A stretch of DNA of 64,000 bases from Tubiluchus corallicola (Eukaryota; Priapulida; Priapulimorpha; Priapulimorphida; Tubiluchidae): positions 1-64,000 of the forward strand of contig JAQGDQ010002390.1 of the NCBI GenBank assembly GCA_030141605.1, given 5' to 3'. The position numbers and the translations under genes were made by a program. Below are positions 29,426 through 39,720 of the stretch, piece by piece (within the stretch, counting starts at the first letter, position 1; each line of letters begins with the position of its first letter). The notes beneath the pieces are model-generated. The model saw nothing but the letters and a program-made list of their open reading frames with translations. It had not been told where the DNA came from and did not search any database.

Positions 29426-30277
29426 TCAAATGGACTCATACAACCGCGCCAAAGAACAAAAATCCTCAATCGATAAATCCTGCGCCCTCTTCTTCCCGTC
29501 AACAGGAGAAATATCCTTCGAAATCCCCAAAACACGTAGGCGCTTCTCTACCATCTTGCGCCGATGCGTAAATAACTCCCGAACAATATAAGCCAGCGTC
29601 TCAAACCGAGCCGGCGCTAAAGGAGCCGCGCGCGGCCGAAACAAAACAACCGACGAGATAACTTTCGGCGAGGGCGTAAAAGCAGAAGGATGAACATGAA
29701 AAGCAATCTCAACTTCACATAACCATTGCGACAATATCGACAGCAAACCATACCCTAATGAACCAGGAGACGCGACAATCCGCTCGGCAACCTCCTTCTG
29801 AAACATCAATACAAAAGCATCGAAATACCGCATCTGGCTTAACCATCGCAACAATAAGTCAGACCCTATATTATACGGTAAATTCGCAACAATCATAGCA
29901 GGAGATAACGAAAATTCAGAAAAATCAACCGATAAAGCATCCCCTGAAATAACAGAAAAACGATCGCCATAAAAAAACGATAAATCCTCAAGCGCCTTCA
30001 CAGCGCGCCGATCTTTCTCTATGGAAATCACACGCCCCGCTCCTTGCTGCAAAAGAGCACGACTCAGCCCCCCAGGACCCGGTCCAACCTCAAAAATAGA
30101 ATAGCGACCAAAAGACTCCTCCCCAACAATTGAAGAGGCACAGCGCGCTATCCTCAAGCATAAATTCATATCCAGCAAAAAATTCTGCCCTAATGACTTT
30201 CGTGCCCGTAAACCATACCTCTCCACCGTCTCACGAAGAGACAGCAAGCGGACAGATGCCTTCTCTCTATCAGACAT
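29426..30277 (-). CDS. rsmA: 16S rRNA (adenine1518-N6/1519-N6)-dimethyltransferase
   Basis: KsgA-type enzyme that dimethylates two adjacent adenines near the 3' end of 16S rRNA late in small-subunit assembly. 283 residues, SAM-dependent Rossmann fold: RKSLGQNFLLD at the start, FEVGPGPGGLSRALL (SAM site), ISIEKDRRAV, and the catalytic NLPYNIGSDLLLRW. The C-terminal helical domain has LFTHRRKMVEKRLR. It follows surA by 23 bases; surA and rsmA are neighbours in many proteobacteria, usually with pdxA between them, which is absent here. Confidence 0.97.
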   Translation of the reverse strand: MSDREKASVRLLSLRETVERYGLRARKSLGQNFLLDMNLCLRIARCASSIVGEESFGRYSIFEVGPGPGGLSRALLQQGAGRVISIEKDRRAVKALEDLSFFYGDRFSVISGDALSVDFSEFSLSPAMIVANLPYNIGSDLLLRWLSQMRYFDAFVLMFQKEVAERIVASPGSLGYGLLSILSQWLCEVEIAFHVHPSAFTPSPKVISSVVLFRPRAAPLAPARFETLAYIVRELFTHRRKMVEKRLRVLGISKDISPVDGKKRAQDLSIEDFCSLARLYESI

Positions 30278-30300
30278 ATCCCCCCTTTTCTACCAAGGTA

Positions 30301-31278
30301 TCAGCGAATATCAACCCATGCCTTCTGACGCAAATCCCGAAAATACTCTTCCATCGCATAGGTCATCTTTCGCTTTTTTAAACGTTGCTCAACTTCCTGA
30401 TAAAGCTCAAAAGATATCTTGTCAATAGAATCACTCTCTACAGTACGCTTCTCATAAAGTTTGAAAATATGCCATCCTCCTCTCCCTAAAACAGGAAGAG
30501 AAACTCCCCCAACAGCTTGTTCCTCTATAGCCTTGAATAAATCCGGATCTAAAAAATCCCCAGAGCGAACCCAACCAATCACACCTCCCTCAAGCGCCGA
30601 AAGACCCACCGAAAATAACAAAGCAAGATTCTCAAACTCCTCCCCTTTCTCCAGCTGATCGTAAATTTCCAAAGCGCTCCTTTTTACCTCACCGCTATTC
30701 ACAGGACGACTCACAGGAAGAAAAATCTCCCCTATCAAATATTCCTCTCGCTCACCCCGAGAATGCAACAAATCAATCTCATTTTGAACATCCGTACCCG
30801 TAACAACAATCTTCGCATGAACAACCTGCTCCACTAATCGACGCCAAGACAAAGTCGCTAACACTTGCTCCTCAAATGTCTGAAAACGAATCCCCATCTG
30901 CTGAAAAACATCCTGCAAATGCCCCGGAGGAATACTGTTTTGCTGCTCGACCGTCCCGTAAACAGCCGAAATTTCCTCCGGAGAAACCTTAATACTATGC
31001 CGCTTGGATTCCTGAAGTAAAATCTGCTCATTAATCAATGTCTGCACAACATAGGTTCTCATTTTTTTCCGATTCTCCTCCGTATCGGGAATCTGCGACG
31101 TTATCAATAACATATAAAGACGAGAATCAACATCCAACGCCGAAATAACCTCGCCATCAACATTGGCGACAATCTCACTCTTTTCCGCCGCAACAGAGTC
31201 ATAACTCCATAAAATCACAATAGCAAAAAAAAATCGCGGGCAAATCGTTCCCACTACCCTCTTCATACAATATCTCAT
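30301..31278 (-). CDS. surA: Periplasmic peptidyl-prolyl isomerase / chaperone, SurA-like
   Basis: Periplasmic chaperone for outer-membrane proteins. 325 residues with a signal peptide (hydrophobic FFFAIVILW, cleavage near VAA). The N-terminal SurA chaperone domain (about 35-170) includes IVANVDGEVISALDVDSRL and LINEQILLQESKRHSI. One parvulin domain follows (about 180-285: EIFLPVSRP, GGVIGWVRSGDFLDPDLFKAI, GRGGWHIFKLYEKR). Having a single parvulin domain is the alphaproteobacterial form; E. coli has two. The second ATG, 12 bases in, is an alternative start. Co-oriented with rsmA. Confidence 0.92.
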   Translation of the reverse strand: MRYCMKRVVGTICPRFFFAIVILWSYDSVAAEKSEIVANVDGEVISALDVDSRLYMLLITSQIPDTEENRKKMRTYVVQTLINEQILLQESKRHSIKVSPEEISAVYGTVEQQNSIPPGHLQDVFQQMGIRFQTFEEQVLATLSWRRLVEQVVHAKIVVTGTDVQNEIDLLHSRGEREEYLIGEIFLPVSRPVNSGEVKRSALEIYDQLEKGEEFENLALLFSVGLSALEGGVIGWVRSGDFLDPDLFKAIEEQAVGGVSLPVLGRGGWHIFKLYEKRTVESDSIDKISFELYQEVEQRLKKRKMTYAMEEYFRDLRQKAWVDIR

Positions 31279-31390
31279 TAAATCATACCCACTCTACCAT
31301 TCACTTACCAAAAAACAACCGATAACCATCCCGCCCTATATATATACCATTATAGCAAAGCTATCAAAAAACAAATTTTCAACCCCACCC

Positions 31391-33304
31391 TCAAAGCGCG
31401 TCAAACGCGCCCTGCGCCTCTTCTAGCAAAGCGCTTTTAGATAACCACGACTCCTCCAAAAGCTCAAGCTCTTTTATAACAGAGGAAAGCGCCCTCTGAA
31501 CAGAAACAATCTCATCACTATCATGCTCCTGATAAAATAACGGCTCCCCTAATTTCCCCTCAAGCTCACCTTTCCGCATACTCATACGCTCTATGGACCT
31601 TTCTATCCCCCTCACTTCCTTGCGTAATAATAATACAGCATTCCGACACTCCTTTTTTAAACGACGACGCTCCTTCTTCTCATGCTCATCCTCCCCGCTC
31701 TCAAAAGAATCCCGACTCTCCTTCCGTCCATTCTCATGCTGATTGAGAACAAGCGCCATATATTCATCCATACCCCCATCAAAAAGACGACAGGCGCCAT
31801 CCTTCACTAACCAAAACCGATCACAAACATTCGATAAAAAAGACCGATCATGGCTGACGATAATCGCCGCTCCCTCAAAATTACTCAAAGCAACAGTCAA
31901 TGACTCTCGAGTCTCTATATCCAAATGATTCGTCGGCTCGTCCAATAATAAAATCTGCGGCTTGTTGATCAATGAAATCGCCAATAATAAACGCGTCCGT
32001 TCCCCTCCCGATAAAGTACCAACAGAACGCTCCCCCATCGATTTCCCTATGGAAAAACGCCCAAGAAAATTCCAAACCTCCAGCGACGACATCTCCGGCT
32101 TTAAAGAACGCACAATATCAAAAGGTGTCTGAAATAACGGAAGCTCTTGCGCCCGCTCCTGGGAAACATAGCCACAACATAAATGATCCCCCCGGTGAAC
32201 CTCCCCTTGAAAAGGACGTAAATGCCCAGACAAAAAACGGATTAATGTCGACTTGCCATTCCCATTCGCTCCCAGCAAACCAATACGATCATCCTTGCCT
32301 ATAAAAATATCCAGACGCGATAAAACAGGATTTCGCTCATCATACCCCAAAACAACATCCCTCGCCGATAACAAAGGGGATTTCACTTCCCGAAATAACG
32401 GAAAATCAAAATAAACAGCCTTCTCCTCTATAACCGGTAAAGTGATCTGTAAACGCTCCAGACTCTTTATACGACTCTGAACCTGCCGCGCCTTGCTCTC
32501 CTTCGCGCGAAAACGATTGATAAAAGATTCCATATGCGCCTTCCGAGCAAGCTGCTTTTCCCGAGTCTTCACATCAAGCTCCATCTGTAAACGACGAGTC
32601 TCGGCAAACGAATCATAATTCCCACCATAACGATATAATTTCCCATGCCGTAAATGCAAAACACCGTCAACAATCGTATTTAAAAACGCACGCTCATGAC
32701 TCACAAGAAGCAACGTGCCACGCCAGCTCTTAAGCCAGCTCTCAAGCCATAAAGACGCCTCAAGATCAAGATGATTCGTCGGTTCGTCCAACAATAGAAT
32801 ATCTGGACGGGCAAATAAAACACCCCCAAGCGCAACCCGTACACGCCACCCGCCAGAAAACGTCCCCAAAGAACGTCGCTGCGCCTCCTCGGAAAAACCA
32901 AGGCCCTTTAAAATAAAAGAAGCCCGCGATACAGCCGTATGAGCCCCTATATCCACAAGACGAGCATGAATATCCGCAATCTCCTGAGGATCACTCAAAG
33001 AATCGTCATGAGCACGCGACAGTAAAAACGTACGCTCCTTATCAGCCGCTAAAACAGCCTCTAAAACCGTTAAATCCCCCTCATCATCATGCTGGGACAT
33101 ATATCCCAAACGAGCAAAAGAAGGAATCCGAACCTCTCCTCCCTCCAGAGAAGAAGGGTTTGCAATCAACTGCAAAAGCGTCGTCTTGCCGCTGCCATTC
33201 CTCCCCACAAGCGCAACTTTCTGACCCGCGTATATTGTCGCACTCGCACTATCAATCAGCTTTTTCCCTCCACGATACAGAGAAATATCCTGCAAACATA
33301 TCAT
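31391..33304 (-). CDS. ABC-F family ATPase
   Basis: Soluble protein with two fused ABC ATPase domains and no membrane part, 637 residues, of the ABC-F class that acts on ribosomes. Domain 1: Walker A LVGRNGSGKTTLLQ, signature LGTFSGGWRVRVAL, Walker B DILLLDEPTNHLD. A charged linker follows (about 235-310, with RKAHMESFINRFRAKESKARQ). Domain 2: GANGNGKSTLIR, VGTLSGGERTRLLL, QILLLDEPTNHLD. The C-terminal coiled coil is rich in Arg and Glu. It is probably a housekeeping Uup/YheS-type factor; nothing marks it as an antibiotic resistance member. It is divergent from ndk. Confidence 0.93.
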   Translation of the reverse strand: MICLQDISLYRGGKKLIDSASATIYAGQKVALVGRNGSGKTTLLQLIANPSSLEGGEVRIPSFARLGYMSQHDDEGDLTVLEAVLAADKERTFLLSRAHDDSLSDPQEIADIHARLVDIGAHTAVSRASFILKGLGFSEEAQRRSLGTFSGGWRVRVALGGVLFARPDILLLDEPTNHLDLEASLWLESWLKSWRGTLLLVSHERAFLNTIVDGVLHLRHGKLYRYGGNYDSFAETRRLQMELDVKTREKQLARKAHMESFINRFRAKESKARQVQSRIKSLERLQITLPVIEEKAVYFDFPLFREVKSPLLSARDVVLGYDERNPVLSRLDIFIGKDDRIGLLGANGNGKSTLIRFLSGHLRPFQGEVHRGDHLCCGYVSQERAQELPLFQTPFDIVRSLKPEMSSLEVWNFLGRFSIGKSMGERSVGTLSGGERTRLLLAISLINKPQILLLDEPTNHLDIETRESLTVALSNFEGAAIIVSHDRSFLSNVCDRFWLVKDGACRLFDGGMDEYMALVLNQHENGRKESRDSFESGEDEHEKKERRRLKKECRNAVLLLRKEVRGIERSIERMSMRKGELEGKLGEPLFYQEHDSDEIVSVQRALSSVIKELELLEESWLSKSALLEEAQGAFDAL

Positions 33305-33464
33305 GTGATTACATTATTCCCGAATAAGTCGTTATTTTAATCAATCCAAAAACCCTTAAATCTTAATCTTAGTAAAAATATTAACTCATTGTTTTTTATA
33401 AAATTAATATACAATACTATCGCATATCGCATAAATCAATAGCGCCCATAAACTACATATAGTG

Positions 33465-33493
33465 TTGCACAATAAATAAAAAACAATTAAACT
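33465..33493 (+). promoter_or_regulatory. Putative sigma-70 promoter of ndk
   Basis: TTGCAC (33465-33470) and TAAACT (33488-33493) are 17 bases apart, about 70 bases upstream of the ndk ATG in the divergent ABC-F/ndk gap. Confidence 0.45.
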
Positions 33494-33563
33494 TATACGA
33501 CAAAATAAACAATCATTATTAAAAAATAAACAAGAATCATTAAGCTTATATAAAGAGGGAAAT

Positions 33564-33986
33564 ATGGCTGTAGAAAGAACGCTGTCTATTATCAAGCCTG
33601 ACGCCGTCGCCAGCAACATATCAGGAAAAATTAATGCAATGTTCGAAGATACCGGCTTACGTATCATCGCTCAGAAAAAAATAAAAATGACCTATGAAAT
33701 CGCAGAAGGCTTCTACGCGGTCCATAAAGATCATTCCTTCTTTGAAAGTCTATGCGACTATATGTCTTCCGGGCCTTCCATTGTTCAGATCATTGAAGGG
33801 GAAAACGCCATCGCTAAAGTACGCGAGATTATGGGCGCTACAAACCCCGCAAACGCCGAAAAAGGAACAATCCGCCACCTCTATGGAAAAACAGTGACCG
33901 AAAATACCGTCCACGGATCCGACAGCCCAGAAAGCGCCGCTAGCGAAATTCCCTACTTTTTCGCCACAATTGAAATCTTTCCCTAA
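33564..33986 (+). CDS. ndk: Nucleoside diphosphate kinase
   Basis: Transfers gamma-phosphate between nucleoside triphosphates and diphosphates through a phosphohistidine. 140 residues, the usual length. It starts [17 protein letters not shown], and the active-site motif is [17 protein letters not shown] near residue 115 with the phosphorylated His. GAGGG lies 4-5 bases before the ATG. It is followed 79 bases later by the DUF2066 gene on the same strand, and the intervening stretch has no gene. Confidence 0.98.
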   Translation: MAVERTLSIIKPDAVASNISGKINAMFEDTGLRIIAQKKIKMTYEIAEGFYAVHKDHSFFESLCDYMSSGPSIVQIIEGENAIAKVREIMGATNPANAEKGTIRHLYGKTVTENTVHGSDSPESAASEIPYFFATIEIFP

Positions 33987-34065
33987 AACCACCCCAGAAG
34001 GGCATCCCTCTTCCCGTAAACATTCCGGCATCCTCCTTACCTTTAAAAATGAAACCTTTAAGATT

Positions 34066-35394
34066 ATGCTCGCTAAAAAATTCCTCATCCTCGCCGCTCT
34101 TTTCATCCTGATATCAAAAGGATACGCCTCACCTTACTTTATGAGCGAGCTACTCTCCGTAGAGGCCACCGCGGAAAATACCCTCTCTGCTCAGGAAAAA
34201 GCCCTCGGCGAAGGAGAAATACAAGCCTGGCAGCAGCTCATGGAAACCCTCACTGACAAAAAAGAGGTCACACGCATACTCCTAGAGCGACAACAGGCTG
34301 AAACGTTCATAAGCTACCCTGACGCCCCCTCGCAGGAACAATACACCCCTTTTGACAGCTTCTTGGAATATTCCACAGCTCTCGAACTTCCTGAATTCTA
34401 CGGAAGCTTTTCAGAAGAAGAAGAAAACCTCTCAGAAGATACCCTCCTCTCAGAAGAAGACTATCTCTATACCATAAATCTTCTCGACCTCTCCGCAGAA
34501 GAGAGAAGCTCCATGCTCCAAAGCTTCTCCATACAACAGGAGCAACGCGCCCTTGGATTTTACAGAGCGCAGATTCGCTATAACTTCAACCCTGAGCGTG
34601 TCGCTCAGTTTCTGCGAAGTAAAGCTATCCCTTTTGTGCAAATACCAGCGCCAACCATGCTGCTTCTCCCCATTATCAAAGAAGAAAACACACTATCCCT
34701 ATGGGAAACATCCTGGATGGAAATACTCCAAAATACTCCCCCAGAACCAACGCCTTTCCTCCAGATGATCGTCCCTGAGGGAAATAATATCGATAAAGCC
34801 ATCATTCCAGAAGCCAGTTACATCTTCTATGACAATCGAGACGAAATTGTAGAGAATTTTAAAAATAGATATAATACTCAGGCCATTCTTATCATTCTCA
34901 TGGAAAAAGAATCCCCCCTCTCCTTCCAAGTCGCCGCCTACAGCTTCGGAACATCGGATCCTTTTTATCTGGAATATTACGAAACCTTTCCCCATGAAAA
35001 TAAAACAGATGAGGAATTTTGGCTCTATGTTCAACAAACCCTCATAGCACGTATGGATGCCGCCTGGAAACAGCATGCCCTCTCTTTAGGACAATCCTCC
35101 AGCACCGTCGGCTCCACACCCGACTCCCCAGTTACGGAAACAGAGCCCACCGCCATTGACGCCTTTGTTCTCATTCAGAATCTTCAACAATGGGTCAATG
35201 TCCGCAAAAGAATTGAATCAATCAGAGGAATCGATAAAGTCGAAATTATCACCCTTTCCCGCGAAAGAGTCCATTTCAAACTCTGGCATAGCCTCACCTA
35301 CAGCGGTCTAAAAAACGCGATGGAGCGAAGTCTCCTGTCAGTCGACGATTCTTCCCAAGAAGGGCATTGGTACATCATGCCACAATCCCCCTAA
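34066..35394 (+). CDS. DUF2066 domain-containing protein, probably exported
   Basis: Protein of unknown function, about 442 residues from the ATG at 34066. That start places a signal peptide at the N-terminus (MLAKKFLILAALFILISKGYA before SPYF); an open frame also extends 32 codons upstream into ndk but has no signal. The N-terminal region LSAQEKALGEGEIQAWQQLMETLT is the recognisable DUF2066 feature. A C-terminal repeat-like domain (FVLIQNLQQWVNVRKRIESI) resembles a small alpha/beta module that senses or binds a partner. An acidic, low-conservation middle follows the first domain. In many alphaproteobacteria this gene follows purN-purM; here it follows ndk directly. Confidence 0.75.
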   Translation: MLAKKFLILAALFILISKGYASPYFMSELLSVEATAENTLSAQEKALGEGEIQAWQQLMETLTDKKEVTRILLERQQAETFISYPDAPSQEQYTPFDSFLEYSTALELPEFYGSFSEEEENLSEDTLLSEEDYLYTINLLDLSAEERSSMLQSFSIQQEQRALGFYRAQIRYNFNPERVAQFLRSKAIPFVQIPAPTMLLLPIIKEENTLSLWETSWMEILQNTPPEPTPFLQMIVPEGNNIDKAIIPEASYIFYDNRDEIVENFKNRYNTQAILIILMEKESPLSFQVAAYSFGTSDPFYLEYYETFPHENKTDEEFWLYVQQTLIARMDAAWKQHALSLGQSSSTVGSTPDSPVTETEPTAIDAFVLIQNLQQWVNVRKRIESIRGIDKVEIITLSRERVHFKLWHSLTYSGLKNAMERSLLSVDDSSQEGHWYIMPQSP

Positions 35395-35421
35395 AGAATA
35401 TTCATACACAAGAAACTAAAA

Positions 35422-35463
35422 AGCGCTAACGTACCACCCAAAAAAAGGACATACGCTAGCGCT
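35422..35463. terminator. Bidirectional terminator between DUF2066 gene and glnA
   Basis: AGCGCTAACGTA (35422-35433) pairs with TACGCTAGCGCT (35452-35463) with one mismatch around an 18-base loop, flanked by AAAA on the left and ATTTT on the right. It sits in the gap between the two convergent genes and could end transcripts from both sides. Confidence 0.65.
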
Positions 35464-35489
35464 ATTTTCAAAAATATCCAAAGAAGCCA

Positions 35490-36911
35490 CTAGCCACTAT
35501 AATACATGTCAAACTCAACAGGATGCGGCGTGGTCTCAAATCGCTTGACCTCCTCCGCTTTCAGCTTGATGTAGCTGTCAATAAAGTCGCTCGTGAAAAC
35601 TTCCCCCTTCTTTAAGAATCCCCTGTCCTCATCCAACGCGTCCAACGCCTGATGCAATGAGCCGCATACCGTCGGAACATTCTTCAATTCCTCGGGCGGA
35701 AGATCGTACAGGTTTTTATCAATGGCATCTCCAGGATGAATCTTGTTGGCAATACCGTCAAGCCCCGCCATTAACATCGCGGAAAACGCCAGATACGGAT
35801 TTGCCAACGCGTCCGGGAAACGAACTTCCACACGTTTTCCATTGGGGCTCACGGAATAAGGAATACGACAGGACGCAGAACGATTTCTCGCCGAGTAAGC
35901 CAGCAAAACAGGCGCCTCAAAACCAGGAACCAGGCGCTTATATGAATTCGTCGTCGGATTTGTAAACGCGTTTAACGCACGCGCGTGCTTGATAATCCCC
36001 CCAATATAATATAGCGCCATATCAGAAAGATCCGCATAACCAGAACCACTGAAAATCGGAGTCTCTCCTTTCCATAAAGATTGATGAACATGCATACCGG
36101 AACCATTGTCCCCTATAATCGGCTTTGGCATAAAAGTCGCCGTCTTCCCATAACTATGCGCCGTCATCTGAACACAATATTTGTAAATCTGAACATCATC
36201 CGCAGAACCAATAAGCGTGTTAAACAATATTCCTAACTCATGCTGCGCCGCCGCAACCTCATGATGATGCTTATCCGCCTTTACACCCATGCTCCGAATA
36301 GCCTCAACCATCTCTCCCCGCAAGTCGCTCTCCTGATCTACAGGCGGAACAGGAAAATATCCCCCTTTTAAACGAGGACGATGACCACTGTTCCCATGCT
36401 CAAACCGCTTCCCGCTATTCCAAGGACCCTCCAAAGAATCCACCTCAAAAGAACAGAAATGATCATGACAAGCATAACGAACATCATCAAAAATAAAAAA
36501 TTCCGGCTCAGCTCCAAAATAAGCCCGCTCGCCAAAACCACTCGCGCCCAGCCAAGCCTGCGCTTTCTTCGCTATTGAACGAGGATCTCGCAAATAAGGC
36601 TGACCTGTCGACGGCTCTAAAATATCACAGATTAAAACAAGCGTCTTACGCGCCGAAAAAGGATCCATCGTCGCCGTCGAAATATCCGGTATTAACGCCA
36701 TATCAGAATCATTAATCGCCTTCCAACCCACAATCGAAGAGCCGTCAAACATTAAACCATCCTCAAAAGCATCCTCATCAAAACTATCCGACGTCATCGT
36801 TAAATGTTGCCATTTCCCCAAAACATCCGTAAAACGAAGATCAACATATTCAATATCATTCTCTTGAATATATTCCAAAAACTCTGTAGGTGAATTTAAA
36901 CTTAATGACAT
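35490..36911 (-). CDS. glnA: Glutamine synthetase type I
   Basis: Condenses glutamate and ammonia to glutamine using ATP. 473 residues from the ATG at 36911, chosen because GGAGAGAG lies a few bases upstream; an in-frame ATG at 36944 would add 11 residues. Catalytic features are [34 protein letters not shown] and the ATP site [11 protein letters not shown] followed by NRSASCRIP. The adenylylation tyrosine is in [10 protein letters not shown], so activity is likely controlled by an adenylyltransferase as in E. coli. It follows glnB by 36 bases, the standard PII-GS pair. Confidence 0.97.
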   Translation of the reverse strand: MSLSLNSPTEFLEYIQENDIEYVDLRFTDVLGKWQHLTMTSDSFDEDAFEDGLMFDGSSIVGWKAINDSDMALIPDISTATMDPFSARKTLVLICDILEPSTGQPYLRDPRSIAKKAQAWLGASGFGERAYFGAEPEFFIFDDVRYACHDHFCSFEVDSLEGPWNSGKRFEHGNSGHRPRLKGGYFPVPPVDQESDLRGEMVEAIRSMGVKADKHHHEVAAAQHELGILFNTLIGSADDVQIYKYCVQMTAHSYGKTATFMPKPIIGDNGSGMHVHQSLWKGETPIFSGSGYADLSDMALYYIGGIIKHARALNAFTNPTTNSYKRLVPGFEAPVLLAYSARNRSASCRIPYSVSPNGKRVEVRFPDALANPYLAFSAMLMAGLDGIANKIHPGDAIDKNLYDLPPEELKNVPTVCGSLHQALDALDEDRGFLKKGEVFTSDFIDSYIKLKAEEVKRFETTPHPVEFDMYYSG

Positions 36912-36947
36912 TTTTTCTCTCTCCAAAATCATTTCTATTGACAAAAA

Positions 36948-37322
<375 letters not shown>

Positions 37323-37445
37323 TCATATTTCAAAGCAACTTTAACAAACCTGCTGGCAATTGTAAATATTCTATCCATACTATACATAAGAAAGCGCACA
37401 ATAAGAAATAAATACTCAATCATCAACACATAATCAATTAAAAAC

Positions 37446-37474
37446 TTGACTTACAGCGCGAACAGAGATAAAAA
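37446..37474 (+). promoter_or_regulatory. Putative promoter of tRNA-His
   Basis: TTGACT (37446-37451) and TAAAAA (37469-37474) are 17 bases apart, with the tRNA starting 37 bases after the -10. The -35 is nearly perfect; the -10 is weaker. Confidence 0.5.
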
Positions 37475-37510
37475 ATAATCAATTACGCATTTCATAGTAA
37501 CCTTAGTTGT

Positions 37511-37588
37511 GGTGAGTATAGCTCAGTTGGTCAGAGCACCTGGTTGTGGTCCAGGGGGTCACGGGTTCGAGTCCCGTTACTTGCCCCA
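37511..37588 (+). tRNA. tRNA-His (anticodon GTG)
   Basis: Acceptor stem GTGAGTA/TACTTGC, preceded by the extra G(-1) at 37511 that faces C73, the hallmark of histidine tRNA. The anticodon loop TTGTGGT gives anticodon GTG. The T-arm is GGGTTCGAGTCCC and a CCA end is encoded. It lies upstream of tkt on the same strand. Confidence 0.95.
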
Positions 37589-37722
37589 TTTTTTCCCACC
37601 CCCCATTAAAATCCCCTCTGCAAGAGAATTCGCTGAATTCATACTAGAACTTTTCTTTAAAAACAGATATAAAATAAAGAAAACACGATCGTTAATATTC
37701 TAAATTCACGCAAGGAATCAAC

Positions 37723-39699
37723 ATGACTTTCTCTCATGAAAAAATGGCAAACGCTCTCCGTTTTCTATCCGCAGATACTGTACAAAAAGCTGCCTCAGGA
37801 CATCCCGGACTCCCGATGGGAATCGCCGATGTTGCAACCGTCCTGTTTACAAAACATCTCAAATTCGACGCCACAGATCCAAAATGGCCCGACCGCGACC
37901 GCTTTATTCTCTCCGCAGGACACGGATCGGCACTCCTGTATTCCCTCTTCTACCTCATGGGTATTCAATCCATTACAATAGAAGATCTGAAATCCTTCCG
38001 GCAACTCGGATCCAAAACCCCCGGGCATCCCGAATACGGACATACAGACGGCGTCGAAATGACAACAGGACCCCTCGGACAAGGAATCGCCAGCGCCGTC
38101 GGAATGGCACTCGCAGAACGTATGCTCCAGGAAAGATGCTCCCCTGAACTCGTCAACCATTACACATGGGTCATCGCCGGAGACGGATGCCTCATGGAAG
38201 GCGTCAGCCAAGAAGCCATCTCCCTCGCCGGGCACCTGAAACTCAATAAACTCATCGTCCTTTGGGACAATAATAAAATTTCCATCGATGGCTCTACGGA
38301 CCTAACCTGCTCCGATGACCAAATCAAACGCTTTGAAGCCTCCGGATGGAAAACCTTCTCCATCGACGGCCATAACCCTCAGGAAATCGACGCCACAATA
38401 ATAGAAGCGAAAAAAGCCGACAAACCCGTCATGATCGCCTGTAAAACAATCATCGGATACGGCGCGCCCACAAAAGAAGGCACCGCCGCCAGCCACGGCG
38501 CTCCCCTCGGTGAAGAGGAAATTATGCGCGCAAAGCAAAAATTAAACTGGGAATACGCCCCCTTTGAAATTCCTCAGGAAATCCTGAACGAATGGCGAAA
38601 CGCCGGAAAAAAAATAACCGCTACACGAGAAAATTGGGAAAAAAATAGCCCCGCTCACCCCCTCTACCAAGACTTCAAAAACTATCTCTCCGGAACATTG
38701 CCAAAAGAATGGACTCAGAAACTCTCCTCCTTTATCGAGGAAACCATCCAAAACGCACCCTCCGTCGCGACACGGAAAGCTTCTGAAAACGTGTTGGAAA
38801 CACTTACAAAAACAATCCCTCACCTTATCGGAGGCTCTGCAGACCTAACCGGATCGGTCAATACAAAAACATCCCAAACACACCCCGTTACACCATACGA
38901 CGCTTCCGGACGGTATATCCACTACGGTGTCCGTGAACACGCAATGGCGGCAATCATGAACGGAATAGCCCTGCACGGCGGCTTTATCCCCTACGGCGGA
39001 ACATTCCTTGTCTTCGCCGACTATATGCGCGGCGCCATGCGCCTCTCCGCTCTTATGGGAACAAAAGTCGTCTACATCCTTACTCACGACTCCATCGGAC
39101 TAGGCGAAGACGGACCAACCCACCAACCCGTAGAGACACTCGCGTCCCTACGCGCGATTCCTAACTTCCAACTCTTCAGACCCGCTGACACAGTTGAAAC
39201 CGCCGAGTGCTGGGCATTGGCCATCACCTCAGACAATACACCCTCCGGCATCGTGCTAACACGGCAAAATTTACCAACCTTGCGAAAACAACATTCACAA
39301 AAAAACCTCTCTGAACAAGGAGGATATATCCTCTATGGAACAACAGATACCCATAGAGATATCACCATTTTAGCAACCGGATCAGAAGTCGCGATCGCAA
39401 TTAAAGCCGCCAAAACACTCGAGGAGAACAATCTGTCCGTAGCCGTCGTCTCCATGCCATCCATGGAACGCTTCAATCAGCAGCCTAAAGACTATCAAAA
39501 TACCATCCTAGGCAACAGCCGTGTTTACGCCGCGATTGAAGCCGCTATCTCTATGGGATGGGAACGTTATATCGGAAAGGAAGGCGTCTTCATCGGAATG
39601 GACGATTTCGGGGCGTCAGGAAAAGGACCCGAACTCTACGAGCATTTTGGCATCACCGCAGAAAATCTCGTTAAAAAAATTCAACAGAAATTATCCTAA
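37723..39699 (+). CDS. tkt: Transketolase
   Basis: Thiamine-diphosphate enzyme moving two-carbon units in the pentose phosphate pathway, supplying ribose phosphate to the purine genes seen later. 658 residues. The N-terminal domain has ASGHPGLPMGIADV, SAGHGSALLYSLFYL and the cofactor/metal motif VIAGDGCLMEGVSQEAISLAG leading to WDNNKIS. The middle pyrimidine-binding domain has HYGVREHAMAAIMNGIALHGG and LTHDSIGLGEDGPTHQP. AAGGA lies six bases before the ATG. Confidence 0.97.
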   Translation: MTFSHEKMANALRFLSADTVQKAASGHPGLPMGIADVATVLFTKHLKFDATDPKWPDRDRFILSAGHGSALLYSLFYLMGIQSITIEDLKSFRQLGSKTPGHPEYGHTDGVEMTTGPLGQGIASAVGMALAERMLQERCSPELVNHYTWVIAGDGCLMEGVSQEAISLAGHLKLNKLIVLWDNNKISIDGSTDLTCSDDQIKRFEASGWKTFSIDGHNPQEIDATIIEAKKADKPVMIACKTIIGYGAPTKEGTAASHGAPLGEEEIMRAKQKLNWEYAPFEIPQEILNEWRNAGKKITATRENWEKNSPAHPLYQDFKNYLSGTLPKEWTQKLSSFIEETIQNAPSVATRKASENVLETLTKTIPHLIGGSADLTGSVNTKTSQTHPVTPYDASGRYIHYGVREHAMAAIMNGIALHGGFIPYGGTFLVFADYMRGAMRLSALMGTKVVYILTHDSIGLGEDGPTHQPVETLASLRAIPNFQLFRPADTVETAECWALAITSDNTPSGIVLTRQNLPTLRKQHSQKNLSEQGGYILYGTTDTHRDITILATGSEVAIAIKAAKTLEENNLSVAVVSMPSMERFNQQPKDYQNTILGNSRVYAAIEAAISMGWERYIGKEGVFIGMDDFGASGKGPELYEHFGITAENLVKKIQQKLS

Positions 39700-39720
39700 C
39701 TATACACTCAATTAAAGCCA

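Noticed and set aside
33970-34065. 32-codon upstream extension of the DUF2066 gene
   Set aside because: It would bury the signal peptide and overlap the end of ndk. The ATG at 34066 gives a proper exported start.
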